A stretch of DNA of 64,000 bases from Mycobacterium sp. Z3061 (GCF_031583025.1 NZ_CP134062.1:620001-684000), one strand, 5' to 3'; positions 28,401 through 39,670 are shown, counted from the first letter of the stretch. Numbers and translations: made by a program. Notes: generated by a model from the sequence alone, not told the origin.

Positions 28401-31400
28401 TTACCGCCCGCGCCGCCGTCACCGCCCGAGTAGCCGGCGCCGTTGTTGACGCCGGAGACGCCGTCGTGGCCGATGGCGCCCGCGCCGCCCTTGCCCGCGC
28501 TGCCCGCCGCGCCACCGCTGCCGGCCGCGCCACCGCTGCCGGCCTTGCCCGCGACGCCGCCGCCGGTGCCGCCGCTGCCGGCGTCACCGCCCTTGCCGCC
28601 GGCTCCGCCGTCGCCGCCGCTGCCGGCGTTGCCGCCGGCCTGGCCGTTGCCGCCGGCGCCGCTGGTGGCGACGCCATTGTTGCCGTCGACACCCGAGCCA
28701 CCCTTGCCACCGGTCCCGCCGATGCCGCCGGCCCCGCCGTTACCGCCGTGGGTGCCGGATCCGCTGGCCGTACCGCCCGCGCCGCCGTCACCGCCCTTGC
28801 CGCCGGCGACGCCGTTGGTCCCGCTGGCCCCGGTGTTGATGCCGTTCTCGCCGTTGGCCCCGGCCGCGCCGTTACCGCCGGCGCCGCCGTCACCGCCGTT
28901 GGCGCCGGACCCGTTGAGGCCGTCCGCGCCCTTGCCCGCGGGACCGGTGCCACCGGTGCCGCCCTGGCCGACCGCCCCGGCGTTGCCGCCCTTGCCGCCG
29001 GCCCCGCCGTCGACGAACGTGCTGGTGCCATCGGCGCCGCGGCCACCGCTACCGGCCGTGCCGGCGTTACCGCCCTGGCCGCCGGCGCCGCCCTGGCCGT
29101 CGGCGCCTGCACTGGCCCCGGTGCCGCCGGCTTTACCGCCGGTCCCGCCGGTCCCGCCGGCGCCACCCTTACCGCCCGCGCCGCCATCGCCGCCGGCCTG
29201 TCCGGCGCCCGCGTTGGTTCCCGCCGATCCGTTGGCGCCGGTGATCCCGGCACCGCCGGAACCGGCCGCGCCGCCGGCACCGCCGCTGCTGGCCGCCCGC
29301 CGTTACCGTTGGCGCCCGCGGTGGCACCCGCACCGGCTCCCGCTGCACCGCCGACGCCGCCGTTACCGCCGTTGGCGCCGTTACCGCCCGCGCCGCCGTC
29401 ACCGCCGGCGTAACCGGCTCCGCTGTTGATGCCGGTCACGCCGTCATGACCGGCAGCACCCGCGCCGCCCTTGCCCGCCGTGCCCGCGGCGCCACCGTTA
29501 CCGGCCGCGCCGCCGCTTCCGGCGGTGCCGGCGACTCCGCCGCCGGTGCCACCGCTGCCGGCGTCGCCACCCTTACCGCCGGCGCCGCCGTCGCCGCCGC
29601 TGCCGGCGTTGCCGCCGGCCTGCCCGTTGCCGCCGGCGCCGTTGGTGACCTGACCGACGGCACCGCTGATTCCCGAGCCGCCCTTGCCGCCGGTTCCGCC
29701 GATGCCGCCGGCGCCACCGCTGCCGCCGTGGGTGCCGGATCCGCTGGCCGTACCACCGGCGCCGCCGTCACCGCCCTTGCCGCCGGCGAGACCGTTGGTG
29801 CCGCTGTCGCCGGCGTTGACGCCGTCGGCGCCGTTCGCGCCGGTCAGGCCGTTACCGCCGGCTCCGCCGTTACCGCCGTTGGCGCCGGACCCGTTGAGCC
29901 CGTTCGCGCCCTTACCCGCAGGTCCAGTGCCGCCGGTGCCGCCCTGGCCCACCGCGCCGGCGTTACCGCCCTTGCCGCCGGCGCCGCCGTCGACTGCTCC
30001 GGTCACCCCGTCGGCGCCACGGCCGCCGTCCCCGGCCGTGCCGGCATTGCCGCCCTTGCCGCCGGCGCCGCCGCTGCCGTCGGCGCCCGCGCTGCCGGTG
30101 ACCCCGCCGGCCTTGCCTCCGGTGCCACCGGTTCCACCGGCGCCGCCCGTGCCGCCGGCCCCGCCGTCACCACCGGCGACACCCGCGCCGCTGTTCACGC
30201 CGGCCGCGCCGTTGGCGCCATTAACCCCGGCGCCGCCCTTACCGGCGGCGCCGCCCGCCCCACCGTTGCTGGCCGCGCCGCCGTTGCCGTCCTTGCCCGC
30301 GCTGCCGCCGGCACCGGAACCGGCCTGACCGCCGGCGCCGCCGTTACCGCCGTTGGCGCCATTACCGCCGGCGCCGCCGTCACCACCGGCCGAGCCGGCA
30401 CCGTTGTTGACCCCGGCCACGCCGTTCGCGCCGCTCGCGCCGTTACCGCCCTTGCCCGCTGAGCCGGCGTCACCGCCGCTGCCGGCCGCACCACCGCTAC
30501 CGGCCTTGCCCGCGACGCCGCCGCCGGTGCCGCCGCCACCGGCGTCACCGCCCTTGCCGCCGGCGCCGCCGTCGCCACCACTGCCTGCGTTGCCGCCGGC
30601 CTGTCCGGCGCCGACCCCGGTTCCGTAGGCGTCTTCCCCGGCCACGGCGTTGCCGCCGTTGAGGCCGGAGCCGCCCTTGCCGCCGGTGCCGCCCTGGCCG
30701 CCGGCGCCACCGGCGCCACCGTGGGTGCCGGATCCGCTGGCCGTGCCGCCGGCACCGCCGTCGCCGCCCTTACCGCCGGCGAAGCCACTGGTCCCGCTGT
30801 CACCCGAATTGAGCCCGTTGGTGCCGTTGGCGCCGGCCAGGCCGTTACCGCCGGCGCCACCGTTGCCGCCGTTCGCGCCGGCCCCGGACAGGGCGTTCGC
30901 GCCGTTGCCGGCCGGCCCGAGGCCACCCGCGCCACCGGCGCCGACCGCGCCGGCGTTGCCGCCCTTGCCACCCGCGCCGCCGTCGATGGCACCGATCACC
31001 CCGTCGGCACCCCGGCCGCCGTCGCCCGCGGTGCCGGCGTTGCCGCCCAGACCGCCGGCTCCGCCCTTGCCGTCGGCACCTGCCGTACCGGTGGCGCCAC
31101 CGGCCTTGCCTCCGCCCGGTGCCACCGTCACCGCCCTTGCCGCCGGCGCCGCCGTCACCACCGGCGACACCCGCACCGTTGTTGACACCGGACTGGCCGT
31201 TGGCGCCATTGACACCGGAGCCGCCCGCCCCGGCCGCGCCACCGGCGCCGCCACTGCTGGCCGCGCCGCCGTTGCCGTCCTTGCCCGCGGTGCCGCCGGC
31301 ACCGAGGCCGGCCTGACCGCCGGTCCCGCCGTTGCCGCCGTTGGCGCCCTTACCGCCCGCGCCGCCGTCGCCGCCGGTGTAGCCCGCGCCGTTGTTGAAC

Positions 31401-34400
31401 CCGGCGGTGCCGTCGTGGCCGTGGGCGCCGATGCCGCCCTTGCCGGCCGTGCCGGCCGCGCCGCCGCTGCCGGCGTCACCGCCGCTGCCAGCCTGACCCG
31501 CGACGCCGCCGCCGGTGCCGCCGCTGCCGGCGTCGCCGCCCTTGCCACCGGCGCCGCCGTCACCACCGCCGCCGGCGTTGCCGCCGGCCTGGCCGGCCTG
31601 CCCGGCACCATCGGTGGCAACGCCGTTGCCCCCGTCGACACCGCTGCCGCCTCTGCCGCCCTGACCGCCCTTGCCGCCGGCCCCGCCGCTGCCGCCGTGC
31701 GTGCCGGATCCACTTGCGGTGCCGCCGGCGCCGCCGTCGCCGCCCTTGCCGCCGGCGAAGCCACTGGTCCCGCTGTCGCCGGGGTTGACGCCGTCGGTGC
31801 CGTTGGCACCGGCCAGGCCGTTGCCCCCGGCGCCACCGTTGCCGCCGTTCGCGCCGGCTCCGGACAGACCGTTCGTGCCGTTGCCGGCCGGCCCGAGGCC
31901 ACCGGTACCGCCCGCGCCGACCGCGCCGGCGTTTCCGCCCTTGCCGCCGGCGCCACCATCGACGAAGTTGGCGGCGCCGTCAGCGCCGCGCCCGCCGTCG
32001 CCGGCCGTGCCGGCGTTGCCGCCCAGACCACCGGCGCCACCCTTGCCGTCGGTGCCTGCCGTGCCGGTCGCGCCGCCCGCCTTGCCGCCGGTGCCGCCGA
32101 CGCCGCCGTCGCCACCCTTGCCGCCCGCGCCGCCGTCGCCACCGGCGACGCCGGCGCCGTTGTTGACGCCGGCCTGGCCGTTAGCGCCGTTGAGGCCGGC
32201 ACCACCGTTGCCGGCCGCGCCGCCGGCGCCGCCGCTGCTGGCCGCGCCGCCGTTGCCGTCCTTACCCGCGCTGCCGCCGGCGCCGGCGCCGGCCTGACCG
32301 CCGGCCCCGCCGCTGCCGCCGTTGGCGCCCTGGCCGCCCGCACCACCGTTGCCGCCGGCGAATCCGGCGCCGCTGTTCACACCGGCCACGCCGTTCGCGC
32401 CGCTGGCGCCGTTGCCGCCCTTGGCCGCCGTGCCGGCGTCGCCGCCGCTGCCGGCCGCGCCACCGCTGCCGGCCTTGCCCGCAATCCCGCCGCCGGTGCC
32501 GCCACTGCCCGCATCGCCGCCCTTGCCGCCGGCGCCACCGTCGCCGCCGCTGCCGGCGTTACCGCCGGCCTGGCCGGCCTGTCCCGCGCCGTTGGTGAGC
32601 TGCCCGTTGCCGCCGTCGACGCCCGAGCCGCCCTTGCCGCCCGCGCCACCGATGCCGCCGGCGCCGCCGTCACCGCCGTGGGTGCCGGAACCGCTGGCCG
32701 TGCCACCGGATCCGCCGTCGCCGCCCTTGCCGCCGGCCAGGCCGTTGCCGCCGCTGGCACCGGCGCCCACGCCGTTGGCCCCGTTGGAGCCGGCCAGACC
32801 GTTACCGCCGGCACCACCGTCGCCGCCGTTGGCGCCCAGCCCGCTGAGGCCGGTCGCGCCGTTACCCGCAGGTCCGCTGCCACCGCTACCACCGACGCCC
32901 ACCGCGCCGGCGTTGCCACCCCGGCCACCGGCACCGCCGTCAACGGCGCCGGACACTCCGTCGGCACCGCGCCCGCCGTCGCCGGCCGTGCCGGCATTGC
33001 CACCGTGCCCACCGGCGCCGCCCTTGCCGTCGGCTCCGCCGTCGCACCCGAACCACCGGCCTGGCCACCGGTGCCGCCGGTACCGCCGGCACCGCCCCTA
33101 CCTCCGGCGCCACCGTCACCACCGGCCACCCCGGCGCCGTTGTTGACTCCGGCCTGGCCGTTGGCGCCGTCCACGCCGGACCCACCTGCGCCGGCCGCGC
33201 CACCGGCGCCGCCACTGCTTGCCGCGCCGCCGTTGCCGTTCGCACCCGCGCTGCCGCCGACTCCGGTGCCGGCCGCGCCACCGACGCCGCCCTTGCCCCC
33301 GTCGCCGCCCTTACCGCCCGCACCACCGTCTCCACCGGCGTAGCCGGCGCCGTTGTTGACGCCAGCCGCGCCGTCATGTCCAATCGCGCCGACACCGCCG
33401 GCCCCGGCGAGTCCCGCGTCACCACCACTACCGGCCGCGCCACCGCTTCCGGCGGTACCGGCCGCTCCGCCCAGGCCGGTGCCGCCCGCGGCGCCACCTT
33501 TACCGCCATCGCCGCCGGCGCCACCGCTACCGGCATTGCCGCCGGCCTTGCCCGCGCCGCCGTCGCCGTTGGTGGCGACCCCGTCGGAGCCGTTAACGCC
33601 GCTGCCGCCCTTGCCGCCTGCGCCGCCCTGGCCGCCCGCGCCGCCGGCCCCGCCGTGGGTGCCCGCGCCGCCCGCGGCGCCACCGGCACCACCGTCGCCG
33701 CCCTTGCCGCCGGCCAGACCGTTGGTGCCGCTGTCGCCGGCACTGACGCCGCTCACGCCGGCCGCGCCCGCCGCGCCGTTGCCACCGGCGCCGCCGTCAC
33801 CGCCGTTGCCGATATTGCCGCCGGCACCGCCGGCGCCGCCGCCGCCGCTGGCACCGGCCACCGTGGCGCTGTAACCCGCGCCACCGTCACCGCCGGAGCC
33901 GGCCGGACCCACCACTGCCGCGCCGTTGGCGCCCTTGACGCCCGTACCGCTCCCGCTGCCGTTCAGGCCGCCGTTGCCGCCGGAGCCCGCCGTACCGGCG
34001 TTACCACCCTTGCCGCCCGAAGCACCGTCGATGTGGTTCGCGTCGCCGGCCGCACCCACGCCACCGTCGCCGGGACGCCCGGCCGCGCCGCCGTCACCAC
34101 CGGCTCCGCCGGCACCCGCGGCACCCGCGACGCCCTTGCCCAGCACCGTGCCGGCCTTGCCGCCGGCCCCGCCGTTGCCGCCCGCTCCGCCGTCGCCGCC
34201 ACTGCCACCGGCCTGACCCACCTGGCCCGCTGCCGCGCCGTCCTTGCCGTCGACGCCGTATCCGCCGGCGCCGCCGCCGCCGCCGTGACCGCCGGCCCCG
34301 CCGGCGCCGCTGTTGCCGGAGATCGAACCGCCGTTACCGCCGGCGCCGCCGCTACCCCCGGATCCACCCGCGAGGCCACTGGTGCCGCTGTCACCCGGGT

Positions 34401-36399
34401 TGAGCCCGTTGACCCCGGCCTTGCCGGCCGCGCCGTTGCCGCCGGCGCCGCCGACGCCACCGTTGCCGTAATTGCCGCCGTTGCCGCCGGCACCGCCGTT
34501 GCCGCCGCTGGCGCCGGCGACCGAACCCAGGGATGCGTCGTAGCCGGCCCCGCCGTTGCCGCCGTTGCCGCCGGCGCCGGTGACCGTGGTGCCCGCCTTG
34601 CCGTGCGCGCCGGCGACCGACCCGGACCCGCCGGTGCCGCCGGCCGCGCCGACGCCGTTGTTGCCGCCGTTGCCGCCGTTGCCGCCGTTCGGGCTGGCGG
34701 CATTGCCCGCCGCGCCGTTGCCGCCGTTGCCGCCGAGGCCGCCGGTGCCGCCGTCGCCGCCGGCCCCACCGCGGCCGGTGATGCCGGACTCGCCGAACAG
34801 CAGGCCACCCCGCCCGCCGGCGCCGCCGTTACCGCCGTTGCCGCCGATGGCGCCCGTGCCACCGTCGCCGCCGTTGGTGCCGTTGCCGCTGGGATACGTA
34901 CCGTCCAGGCCGTTGGCGCCCTGGGTGCCGGTGCCGCCCTTGCCGCCGATGCCGCCGTTACCGCCATTGCCGCCGTCGCTGAAGAGCAGGCCGCCCCGAC
35001 CGCCGGCGCCACCGTTGCCCCCGGTGCCGCCGTTGACGCCGATGGATCCGGCGCCACCGTTGGCACCGTTACCGCCGACACCACCGTTGCCGTACAGCCA
35101 TCCGCCGTTGCCGCCGGCGCCGCCGTTGCCGCCGGGGTTACCGGCGCCACTGGATCCGCCGCTGCCGCCGGTGCCACCGGTGCCCAACAGCCAGCCCGCG
35201 TTGCCGCCGAGCCCGCCGGTACCACCGGCCGCGGCGCCGGCGCCACCCGTGCCGCCCGCGCCGCCCGCGCCGTACAGCCCACCCGAGCCGCCGGCGCCGC
35301 CCAGGCCGCCGTTGCCGCTCTGGCCGATGCCGCCGACGCCGCCGGCTCCGCCCGATCCGCCGGACAGCCAGCCCGCGTCGCCTCCCGTGCCGCCGCCGCC
35401 TCCGGTCGCACCCATGCCACCCGCACCACCGGCGCCACCGGCGCCGGTGAGGAGTCCGCCGTGGCCACCGTGGCCACCGAATCCGGCCTGGCCACCGACG
35501 GTCGGGCCGGCACCGCCGGATCCACCGGCGCCGCCGTTGCTGAACAGGTACGCGTCTCCACCGCGGCCGCCGGTCCCGCCGATGCCGGTAGGACTGGTGT
35601 TGCCGCCGCCGGCCCCGCCGGTGCCGCCGTCGCCGTACACGTAGCCGCCGTTGCCGCCGGCCGCACCCCAGCCGCCGTTCGCGCCGGTGCCTCCGGCGCC
35701 ACCGGTGCCGCCGGCGCCGATCAGCCAGGCCCGGCCGCCGGCACCACCGGCGCCGCCAGTTCCGAGGGCGTTGAGGTTGGCGCCGCCGGCGCCTCCGGCG
35801 CCGCCGCTGCCGTACAGCCAGCCACCGCTGCCGCCGGCGCCACCGGCCCCGCCGTTACCGGTGGTCGAGGCTCCGCCGGCGCCGCCGATGCCGCCGTTGC
35901 CGATCAGGCCGGCGCTGCCGCCCGCGCCGCCGGCTTGTCCGGCCGCACCCGCTGCACCTGCGCCGCCGTTGCCGTACAGCAATCCGCCGGCGCCGCCGGC
36001 CGCACCCGGGGTGCTGCCGTTGGCCCCGTCACCGATCAGCGGCCGTCCGAGCAGCACCTGAGTGGGGGCGTTGATCGCCCCGAGCACCGCCTGCTCGAGC
36101 CCGGCCAGCGGCGCGGCGTTGGTGGCCTCGGCGAGGCCGTAGGCGCCCGCGCCGGTGGACAGGCTCTGCAAGAACTGGCTGTGAAAGGCGGCGGCCTGAG
36201 CGCTGACGGCCTGATACGCCTGGCCATGCGTGCCGAACAGCGCGGCGATGGCGGTCGACACCTCGTCCTGCGCCGCGGCCAGCAGCTCGGTCGTGGAGGC
36301 CGCGGCGGCCGCGTTGGCCCGCTCCAGCGTGGCCCCCAGGCCGGCTAGATCCGACGCCGCGGCTGAGAGCACATCCGGCGTTGCAAGAACGTATGACAT
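16500..36399 (-). CDS. Giant PE_PGRS protein, about 6,630 residues after bridging apparent frameshifts
   Basis: ATG at 36399 begins a canonical PE domain ([20 protein letters not shown], residues 1-95) with the Y87xxxE91 export motif and the [11 protein letters not shown] linker at 118-128. PGRS (GGAGG/GGNGG) sequence then continues without any other protein to the TGA at 16500. The PGRS frame changes near 33036, 31115, 29296, 26612, 25590, 21428 and 19776. Six changes fit one missing base in a G/C run, and the one at 31115 fits +1 or -2; the sum is a multiple of three, so the whole span reads as one chain. Single start, single stop, no second PE domain and repeat register kept across the breaks argue for one gene. 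Uncorrected pieces with ATG starts are 32377-36399, 30845-32956, 26537-28246, 24750-26303, 21223-24948, 19769-21226 and 16500-19133. Probably secreted to the cell envelope; function unknown. Confidence 0.72.
16550..24000 (-). repeat. About eleven ~220-residue (~0.63-0.70 kb) PGRS supra-repeats
   Basis: In the C-terminal part the marker (Y/S/I)GNGGxGGxGG preceded by GGAGGxGG recurs near 23860, 23190, 22490, 21790, 21270, 20640, 20010, 19345, 18670, 18000 and 17345. Each unit also has TPGxGGxGAAGTxxxPNGG, a PVGNGGxGGxGF block, and a GVNxxxxGxGxGGGQNGG-like block. Units are shorter than in the upstream zone and lack the SGTHGG and AASSGGAGG blocks, so the protein has two zones with different periods. 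Positions are estimates by eye. Confidence 0.65.
25600..34300 (-). repeat. About nine tandem ~327-residue (~0.98 kb) PGRS supra-repeats
   Basis: Direct counting between equivalent points ([17 protein letters not shown] and [17 protein letters not shown]) gives 327 residues. A marker element, SGTHGGxGGAGG and its variants, recurs with its codons at about 33655, 32678, 31697, 30721, 29728, 28748, 27768, 26805 and 25826, that is every 960-993 bases. Each unit carries the same ordered set of sub-motifs: [43 protein letters not shown], [17 protein letters not shown], [11 protein letters not shown] and [15 protein letters not shown]. The order and spacing show amplification of a long unit, not simple GGX slippage. 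Confidence 0.8.
32377..36399 (-). CDS. PE_PGRS, N-terminal part of the giant gene as read without correction
   Basis: The first uninterrupted reading of the giant gene: 1,340 residues from ATG 36399. Residues to about 1,120 are PE domain, linker and PGRS. From about 33036 onward the translation turns into Ala/Pro/Arg/Thr-rich out-of-frame sequence ([18 protein letters not shown]...), while the glycine-rich reading moves to another frame. The tail is therefore an artefact of a one-base loss in GCGGAG, where sister repeats have the extra G. The N-terminal 2 kb of PGRS has the classical [17 protein letters not shown] form with many LLYG / WLYG / LIGxGG turns, unlike the long supra-repeats further on. 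Confidence 0.6.
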   Translation of the reverse strand: MSYVLATPDVLSAAASDLAGLGATLERANAAAAASTTELLAAAQDEVSTAIAALFGTHGQAYQAVSAQAAAFHSQFLQSLSTGAGAYGLAEATNAAPLAGLEQAVLGAINAPTQVLLGRPLIGDGANGSTPGAAGGAGGLLYGNGGAGAAGAAGQAGGAGGSAGLIGNGGIGGAGGASTTGNGGAGGAGGSGGWLYGSGGAGGAGGANLNALGTGGAGGAGGRAWLIGAGGTGGAGGTGANGGWGAAGGNGGYVYGDGGTGGAGGGNTSPTGIGGTGGRGGDAYLFSNGGAGGSGGAGPTVGGQAGFGGHGGHGGLLTGAGGAGGAGGMGATGGGGGTGGDAGWLSGGSGGAGGVGGIGQSGNGGLGGAGGSGGLYGAGGAGGTGGAGAAAGGTGGLGGNAGWLLGTGGTGGSGGSSGAGNPGGNGGAGGNGGWLYGNGGVGGNGANGGAGSIGVNGGTGGNGGAGGRGGLLFSDGGNGGNGGIGGKGGTGTQGANGLDGTYPSGNGTNGGDGGTGAIGGNGGNGGAGGRGGLLFGESGITGRGGAGGDGGTGGLGGNGGNGAAGNAASPNGGNGGNGGNNGVGAAGGTGGSGSVAGAHGKAGTTVTGAGGNGGNGGAGYDASLGSVAGASGGNGGAGGNGGNYGNGGVGGAGGNGAAGKAGVNGLNPGDSGTSGLAGGSGGSGGAGGNGGSISGNSGAGGAGGHGGGGGAGGYGVDGKDGAAAGQVGQAGGSGGDGGAGGNGGAGGKAGTVLGKGVAGAAGAGGAGGDGGAAGRPGDGGVGAAGDANHIDGASGGKGGNAGTAGSGGNGGLNGSGSGTGVKGANGAAVVGPAGSGGDGGAGYSATVAGASGGGGAGGAGGNIGNGGDGGAGGNGAAGAAGVSGVSAGDSGTNGLAGGKGGDGGAGGAAGGAGTHGGAGGAGGQGGAGGKGGSGVNGSDGVATNGDGGAGKAGGNAGSGGAGGDGGKGGAAGGTGLGGAAGTAGSGGAAGSGGDAGLAGAGGVGAIGHDGAAGVNNGAGYAGGDGGAGGKGGDGGKGGVGGAAGTGVGGSAGANGNGGAASSGGAGGAAGAGGSGVDGANGQAGVNNGAGVAGGDGGAGGRGGAGGTGGTGGQAGGSGATAEPTARAAPVGTVAMPARPATAGAVPTECPAPLTAVPVAGVATPARWASVVAVAADLRVTARPASAGWAPTAATVVPAVTVWPAPTGPTAWAPVPAAATAWPAARAATADPVARPAVPAPTAVTAAPAASVARAARAARASTAATGSSPTARDRPARPAVTPAAAATVAPAARAAMRAVAAPAAGLRARPAAVARPAAAATPARRPRAATAPAARTAWPV

Positions 36400-36600
36400 C
36401 GGGAACCGCCCACTAGCTAGGTCACGACCTAAGAGGTCGTTTTCATGTCCCCAGGTCATGCTGATCGGCCAGGCCGATACGGACGATAGCTGTAAAACCC
36501 TGAGACCATACTGACTTTTGTCCAAAAACAGCGTAAATCATCTAAATAGTCTCTAAAAAGTGGTCTGCGCCACACTAAAGACATCTAGTTGAGGGTCAAC
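36400..36600 (-). promoter_or_regulatory. Leader/promoter block of the giant PE_PGRS gene (copy 1 of a duplicated element)
   Basis: About 200 bases upstream of ATG 36399 match the block upstream of the next PE_PGRS gene (39434-39630). Reading from the start codon outwards: a conserved GTGGGCGGTTCCC with no clear Shine-Dalgarno, GTGACCTAGC, an inverted repeat 36424-36440 (ACGACCT-AAG-AGGTCGT), a palindrome 36464-36478 (ATCGGCC-A-GGCCGAT), and a GTGG-TCTGCG-CCAC stem near 36562-36575. The second copy preserves the structures while changing loop and terminal bases, so the stems themselves are probably functional. Confidence 0.6.
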
Positions 36601-36698
36601 GTGCCGGACGAGCACCGAATCTCGGGTTTGCTATGACACGCGGTACCGGTAGTCGTTTCGGTTCGCGGATACCGCTGGCGCAGGACGGATACTGCGGG

Positions 36699-39433
36699 CT
36701 ATCCGGTGGTCCCGGGCTGGCCGAAGAAGCCGCCCCGGCCGCCACCGCCACCGGTCCCGGTGGTTCCGGGCGAACTGCCGGTCCCGCCGCCGCCACCGCC
36801 GCCGCCGTTGCCGCCGTTGCCGATGAAGGTGGCGTTGCCGCCGCCACCGCCGTTGCCGCCGGGTCCACCGGGCTGCGCGCTGAGATTGTCGCCGCCGGCG
36901 CCGCCGACGCCACCGGCCCCGCCGTTGCCGAAGATGAAGCCGCTGTTGCCCGCAGCCCCGCCGTATCCACCGGCTGCGCCCGGGCCGGAGGCGTTGGCCC
37001 CGTCACCGGCCGCCCCGCCGTATCCGCCGGCCCCGCCGTTGCCGAGCAGGAACGTCGATGCGCCGGCGCCACCGTTGCCGCCGCGCCGCCGGTCGCGGCG
37101 ACCCCACCGGCACCGCCCGCGCCACCGGCCCCGCCGGCGGCACCGTTGCCGTAGATGAATCCGCTGCCGCCGGCGTTGCCGCCCTGGCCCCCGGCCCCTG
37201 CTGCGGCGCTGACGTTGTGGTCGCCGCCGCTGCCGCCCGCGCCGCCATTGCCGCCGGTGCCGAAGATCCGGGCGGTGCCGCCGTTACCACCCGTGCCGCC
37301 GTGGCCCGCCGTCGCGAGGAAGGTGCCGCTGCCGCCGGCTCCGCCGGTGCCGCCGTCTCCACCGATACCCCAGATCCATCCGGCATCACCGCCGGCGCCC
37401 CCGGCGCCGCCGTTGCCGGACCCGGCGATGGTGACCAACCCGGCACCCCCGCTGCCGCCGTTGCCGCCGAAGCCGAACAGAAGTCCGGCGGCGCCGCCGT
37501 TACCCCCGGCGAAGCCGTTGCCGTCGGCGACGGCGACGATGCCGGCACTGCCCGCACCGCCGTGCCCGCCACTGCCCAGCAGCCAGGACCGGCCCCCGGC
37601 GCCACCGTCGGAGGGCAGTTCGACGCCGCCGTTGCCGCCGTTGCCGCCGTCTCCGAACAGCAGGCCGCCGTTGGCGCCGGCACGCGCGGTGCCGCCGTCG
37701 CCGCCGTTGCCGATCAGGAACCCGGCCCGGCCCGCGGTGCCGCCGATCACGCCGTTTCCGCCGTGGCCGCCGTTGCCGAGCAGCCAGGAGTTCCCGCCGC
37801 CGCCGCCGATGCCGTCGCCCGCCCCGCCGGCTCCGCCGTTGCCGCCGGCGCCACCGTTGCCGAGCAGGAATCCGGCGTTGCCGCCGGCCGCGCCGTTACC
37901 GCCCAGGCCGCTGATGCTGCTCCCGCCGCTGCCGCCGATACCGCCCCGGCCGAACAGCCAGGCATTGCCCGCCGTGCCGCCGTTGCCGGCGGTGCCGTTG
38001 AGGAAGGTCGTCGAGCCGCCGTGGCCGCCGGACCCGCCGGTGCCGATCAGGAAGCCGCCGTTGGCTCCGGCGCCGCCGGCCCCACCGACCCCGCTCGCAC
38101 TGTTGGCCCCGGACCCGCCGGAGCCGCCCTCGCCCAGCAGATAGGCGTTGCCGCCGGCGCCGCCGGCGCCGCCCGCGCCGTTGCCGCCCAGGTTGGCGCC
38201 ACCGTTACCGCCGACACCGCCGCTGCCGATCAACAGGCCACCGGCCGCTCCCGCGCCCCCGGCGCCGCCGAAGCCGGCCAGGCTGATGCCGCCGGTTCCG
38301 CCATTGCCGCCGTAGCCGATCAGCACCGCAGCCCCGCCGGCGCCACCGGCCCCGGCGTCGGCGCCGACGCTGCTGCCGCCGGCCCCGCCGTGCCCGCCCA
38401 GTCCGACCAGCCAGGCGTTACCGCCGATGCCCCCGGCCCCGCCGGCACCCGTCCCAGTGGCGTCGCCGCCGGCTCCGCCGGAGCCCGCGATGCCGAGCAC
38501 GGCGTTGCCGCCGGACCCGCCCGCCCCGCCCGCGCCGAGCAGGGTGCCGTCACCGCCGTCGCCGCCGAATCCTGCGTTGCCGAACAAACCGGCGTTGGCG
38601 CCGGCGCCGCCGACTCCACCGGAACCGGTGCCGGTGGCGTTGCCTCCGGCTCCGCCCGCACCGCCGTTGCCGTACAGCAGGCCACCGCCGCCACCGGCCG
38701 CGCCGGCCGCGCCGTCGGCGCTGACGCTGGATCCGCCCGCCCCGCCGGCGCCGCCGCTGCCGATCAGGCGGGCGGTGCCACCGACCCCGCCGAGGCCCCC
38801 GGTGCCCACGCCGCCGGTGTTGTTTCCGCCGGCCCCGCCGGCGCCGCCGTTGCCGTACAACCAGCCGCCATTGCCGCCGGCCCCGCCGGCGCCGCCGGCA
38901 CCCGTCGCCGAGTTCCCGCCGGCGCCACCGGCACCGCCATGACCGATCAACCCGGCCGAACCGCCCGCTCCGCCGGCCTGACCGGCCGCGCCCGATCCGC
39001 CCTTGCCGCCGTTGCCGTAGATGTAGCCACCCGGCTTACCGGCGGCGCCGGTCCCGTCGACCCCGTCGGCGCCGTCACCGATCAGCGGCCGTCCGAACAG
39101 CGTCTCGGTGGGCAGGTTGATCAGATCGATCAGCGGCTGCAGCGGGGAGGCGGCGGCGGCCTCGGCCGCGGTGTAAGCACTCGCGCCGGAGGACAGGGCC
39201 TGGATGAACCGGGCGTGGAAGGCCGCGGCTTCCGCGCTGACGGCCTGGTAGGCCTGGCCATGGTTGCCGAACAGCGCGGCGATGGCGGCCGACACCTCGT
39301 CCTGCGCCGCGGCGAGCAGCTCGGTGGTGGAGAACGCCGCGGCGGCGTTCGCCCGCTCCAGCGCGGCCCCGAGGCCCGTCAGATTCGACGCCGCGCCCGA
39401 CAGGACATCCGGCGATGTAGTCACGTACGACAT
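36699..39433 (-). CDS. PE_PGRS protein (one apparent frameshift near the C-terminus)
   Basis: ATG 39433 starts a full PE domain ([20 protein letters not shown]) with Y87TAAE91 and linker [13 protein letters not shown], then PGRS rich in WLYGNGG, LIGxGG and FLIGTGG turns. Near 37082 the glycine-rich frame is lost and the raw reading runs on in Ala/Arg/Pro-rich sequence to a stop at 36596 (945 residues). Adding one base there restores [16 protein letters not shown] and leads to a typical PE_PGRS ending, [11 protein letters not shown], with TAG at 36699-36701, for about 911 residues. The restored end is more credible. The PE domain is closest to that of the neighbouring giant gene (LERANAAAA, [15 protein letters not shown]), so the two are probably tandem duplicates that then diverged in length. 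Confidence 0.85.
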
Positions 39434-39630
39434 GGGAACCGCCCACTCGCTAGGTCACGACCACAGAGGTCGTGTCAAGTCCCCCGGTCATGTTGATCGG
39501 CTAAGCCGATACGACGATAACTGGAATCCGCCCAAAACAAACTGGCTTCTGGCCAAAAACCGGTAAACACATCCGAATAGTTTCTAGAATGTGGTCTGCG
39601 CCACATTCCCGCATCTAGCACCCGCGGCCC
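39434..39630 (-). promoter_or_regulatory. Leader/promoter block, copy 2
   Basis: Counterpart of 36400-36600. It has GTGGGCGGTTCCC next to the ATG, an inverted repeat 39456-39474 (CACGACC-ACAGA-GGTCGTG), a palindrome 39496-39510 (ATCGGC-TAA-GCCGAT) and the GTGGTCTGCGCCAC stem near 39592-39605. Distances from the start codon (23 and 63 bases) nearly equal those of copy 1 (25 and 65). The hairpin differs from copy 1 at its terminal pairs in a compensated way, and the palindrome differs only in its centre. Confidence 0.6.
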
Positions 39631-39670
39631 CCGCGGCCGCCGATCACCGGCCGCGAGCAACCATGGTGGG

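Noticed and set aside
26476..32346. 1,956-residue minus-strand open frame
   Set aside because: Most of it is an Ala/Pro/Arg/Thr-rich out-of-register reading of the PGRS repeats; only the stretch from about 31115 to 29296 is glycine-rich and belongs to the PE_PGRS chain.
19770..33045. Programmed ribosomal frameshifting to explain the breaks in the giant gene
   Set aside because: There is no common slippery heptamer or downstream structure at the breaks, and the number of events and their restriction to G/C runs fit base-calling error better.
16929..36348. Very long plus-strand open frames opposite the PGRS DNA (for example 16929-20078, 21379-25434, 30650-33343, 33376-36348)
   Set aside because: They are the complement of GGN-repeat codons, so stops are rare by composition. 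The translations are monotonous Ala/Val/Gly or Pro/Leu without any domain, and they end where the PE_PGRS gene ends.
16500..39433. Possible CRISPR array or satellite locus because of dense repeats
   Set aside because: The repeats are codon-phased GGX glycine repeats within a reading frame, with no constant repeat and unique spacer pattern and no cas genes.
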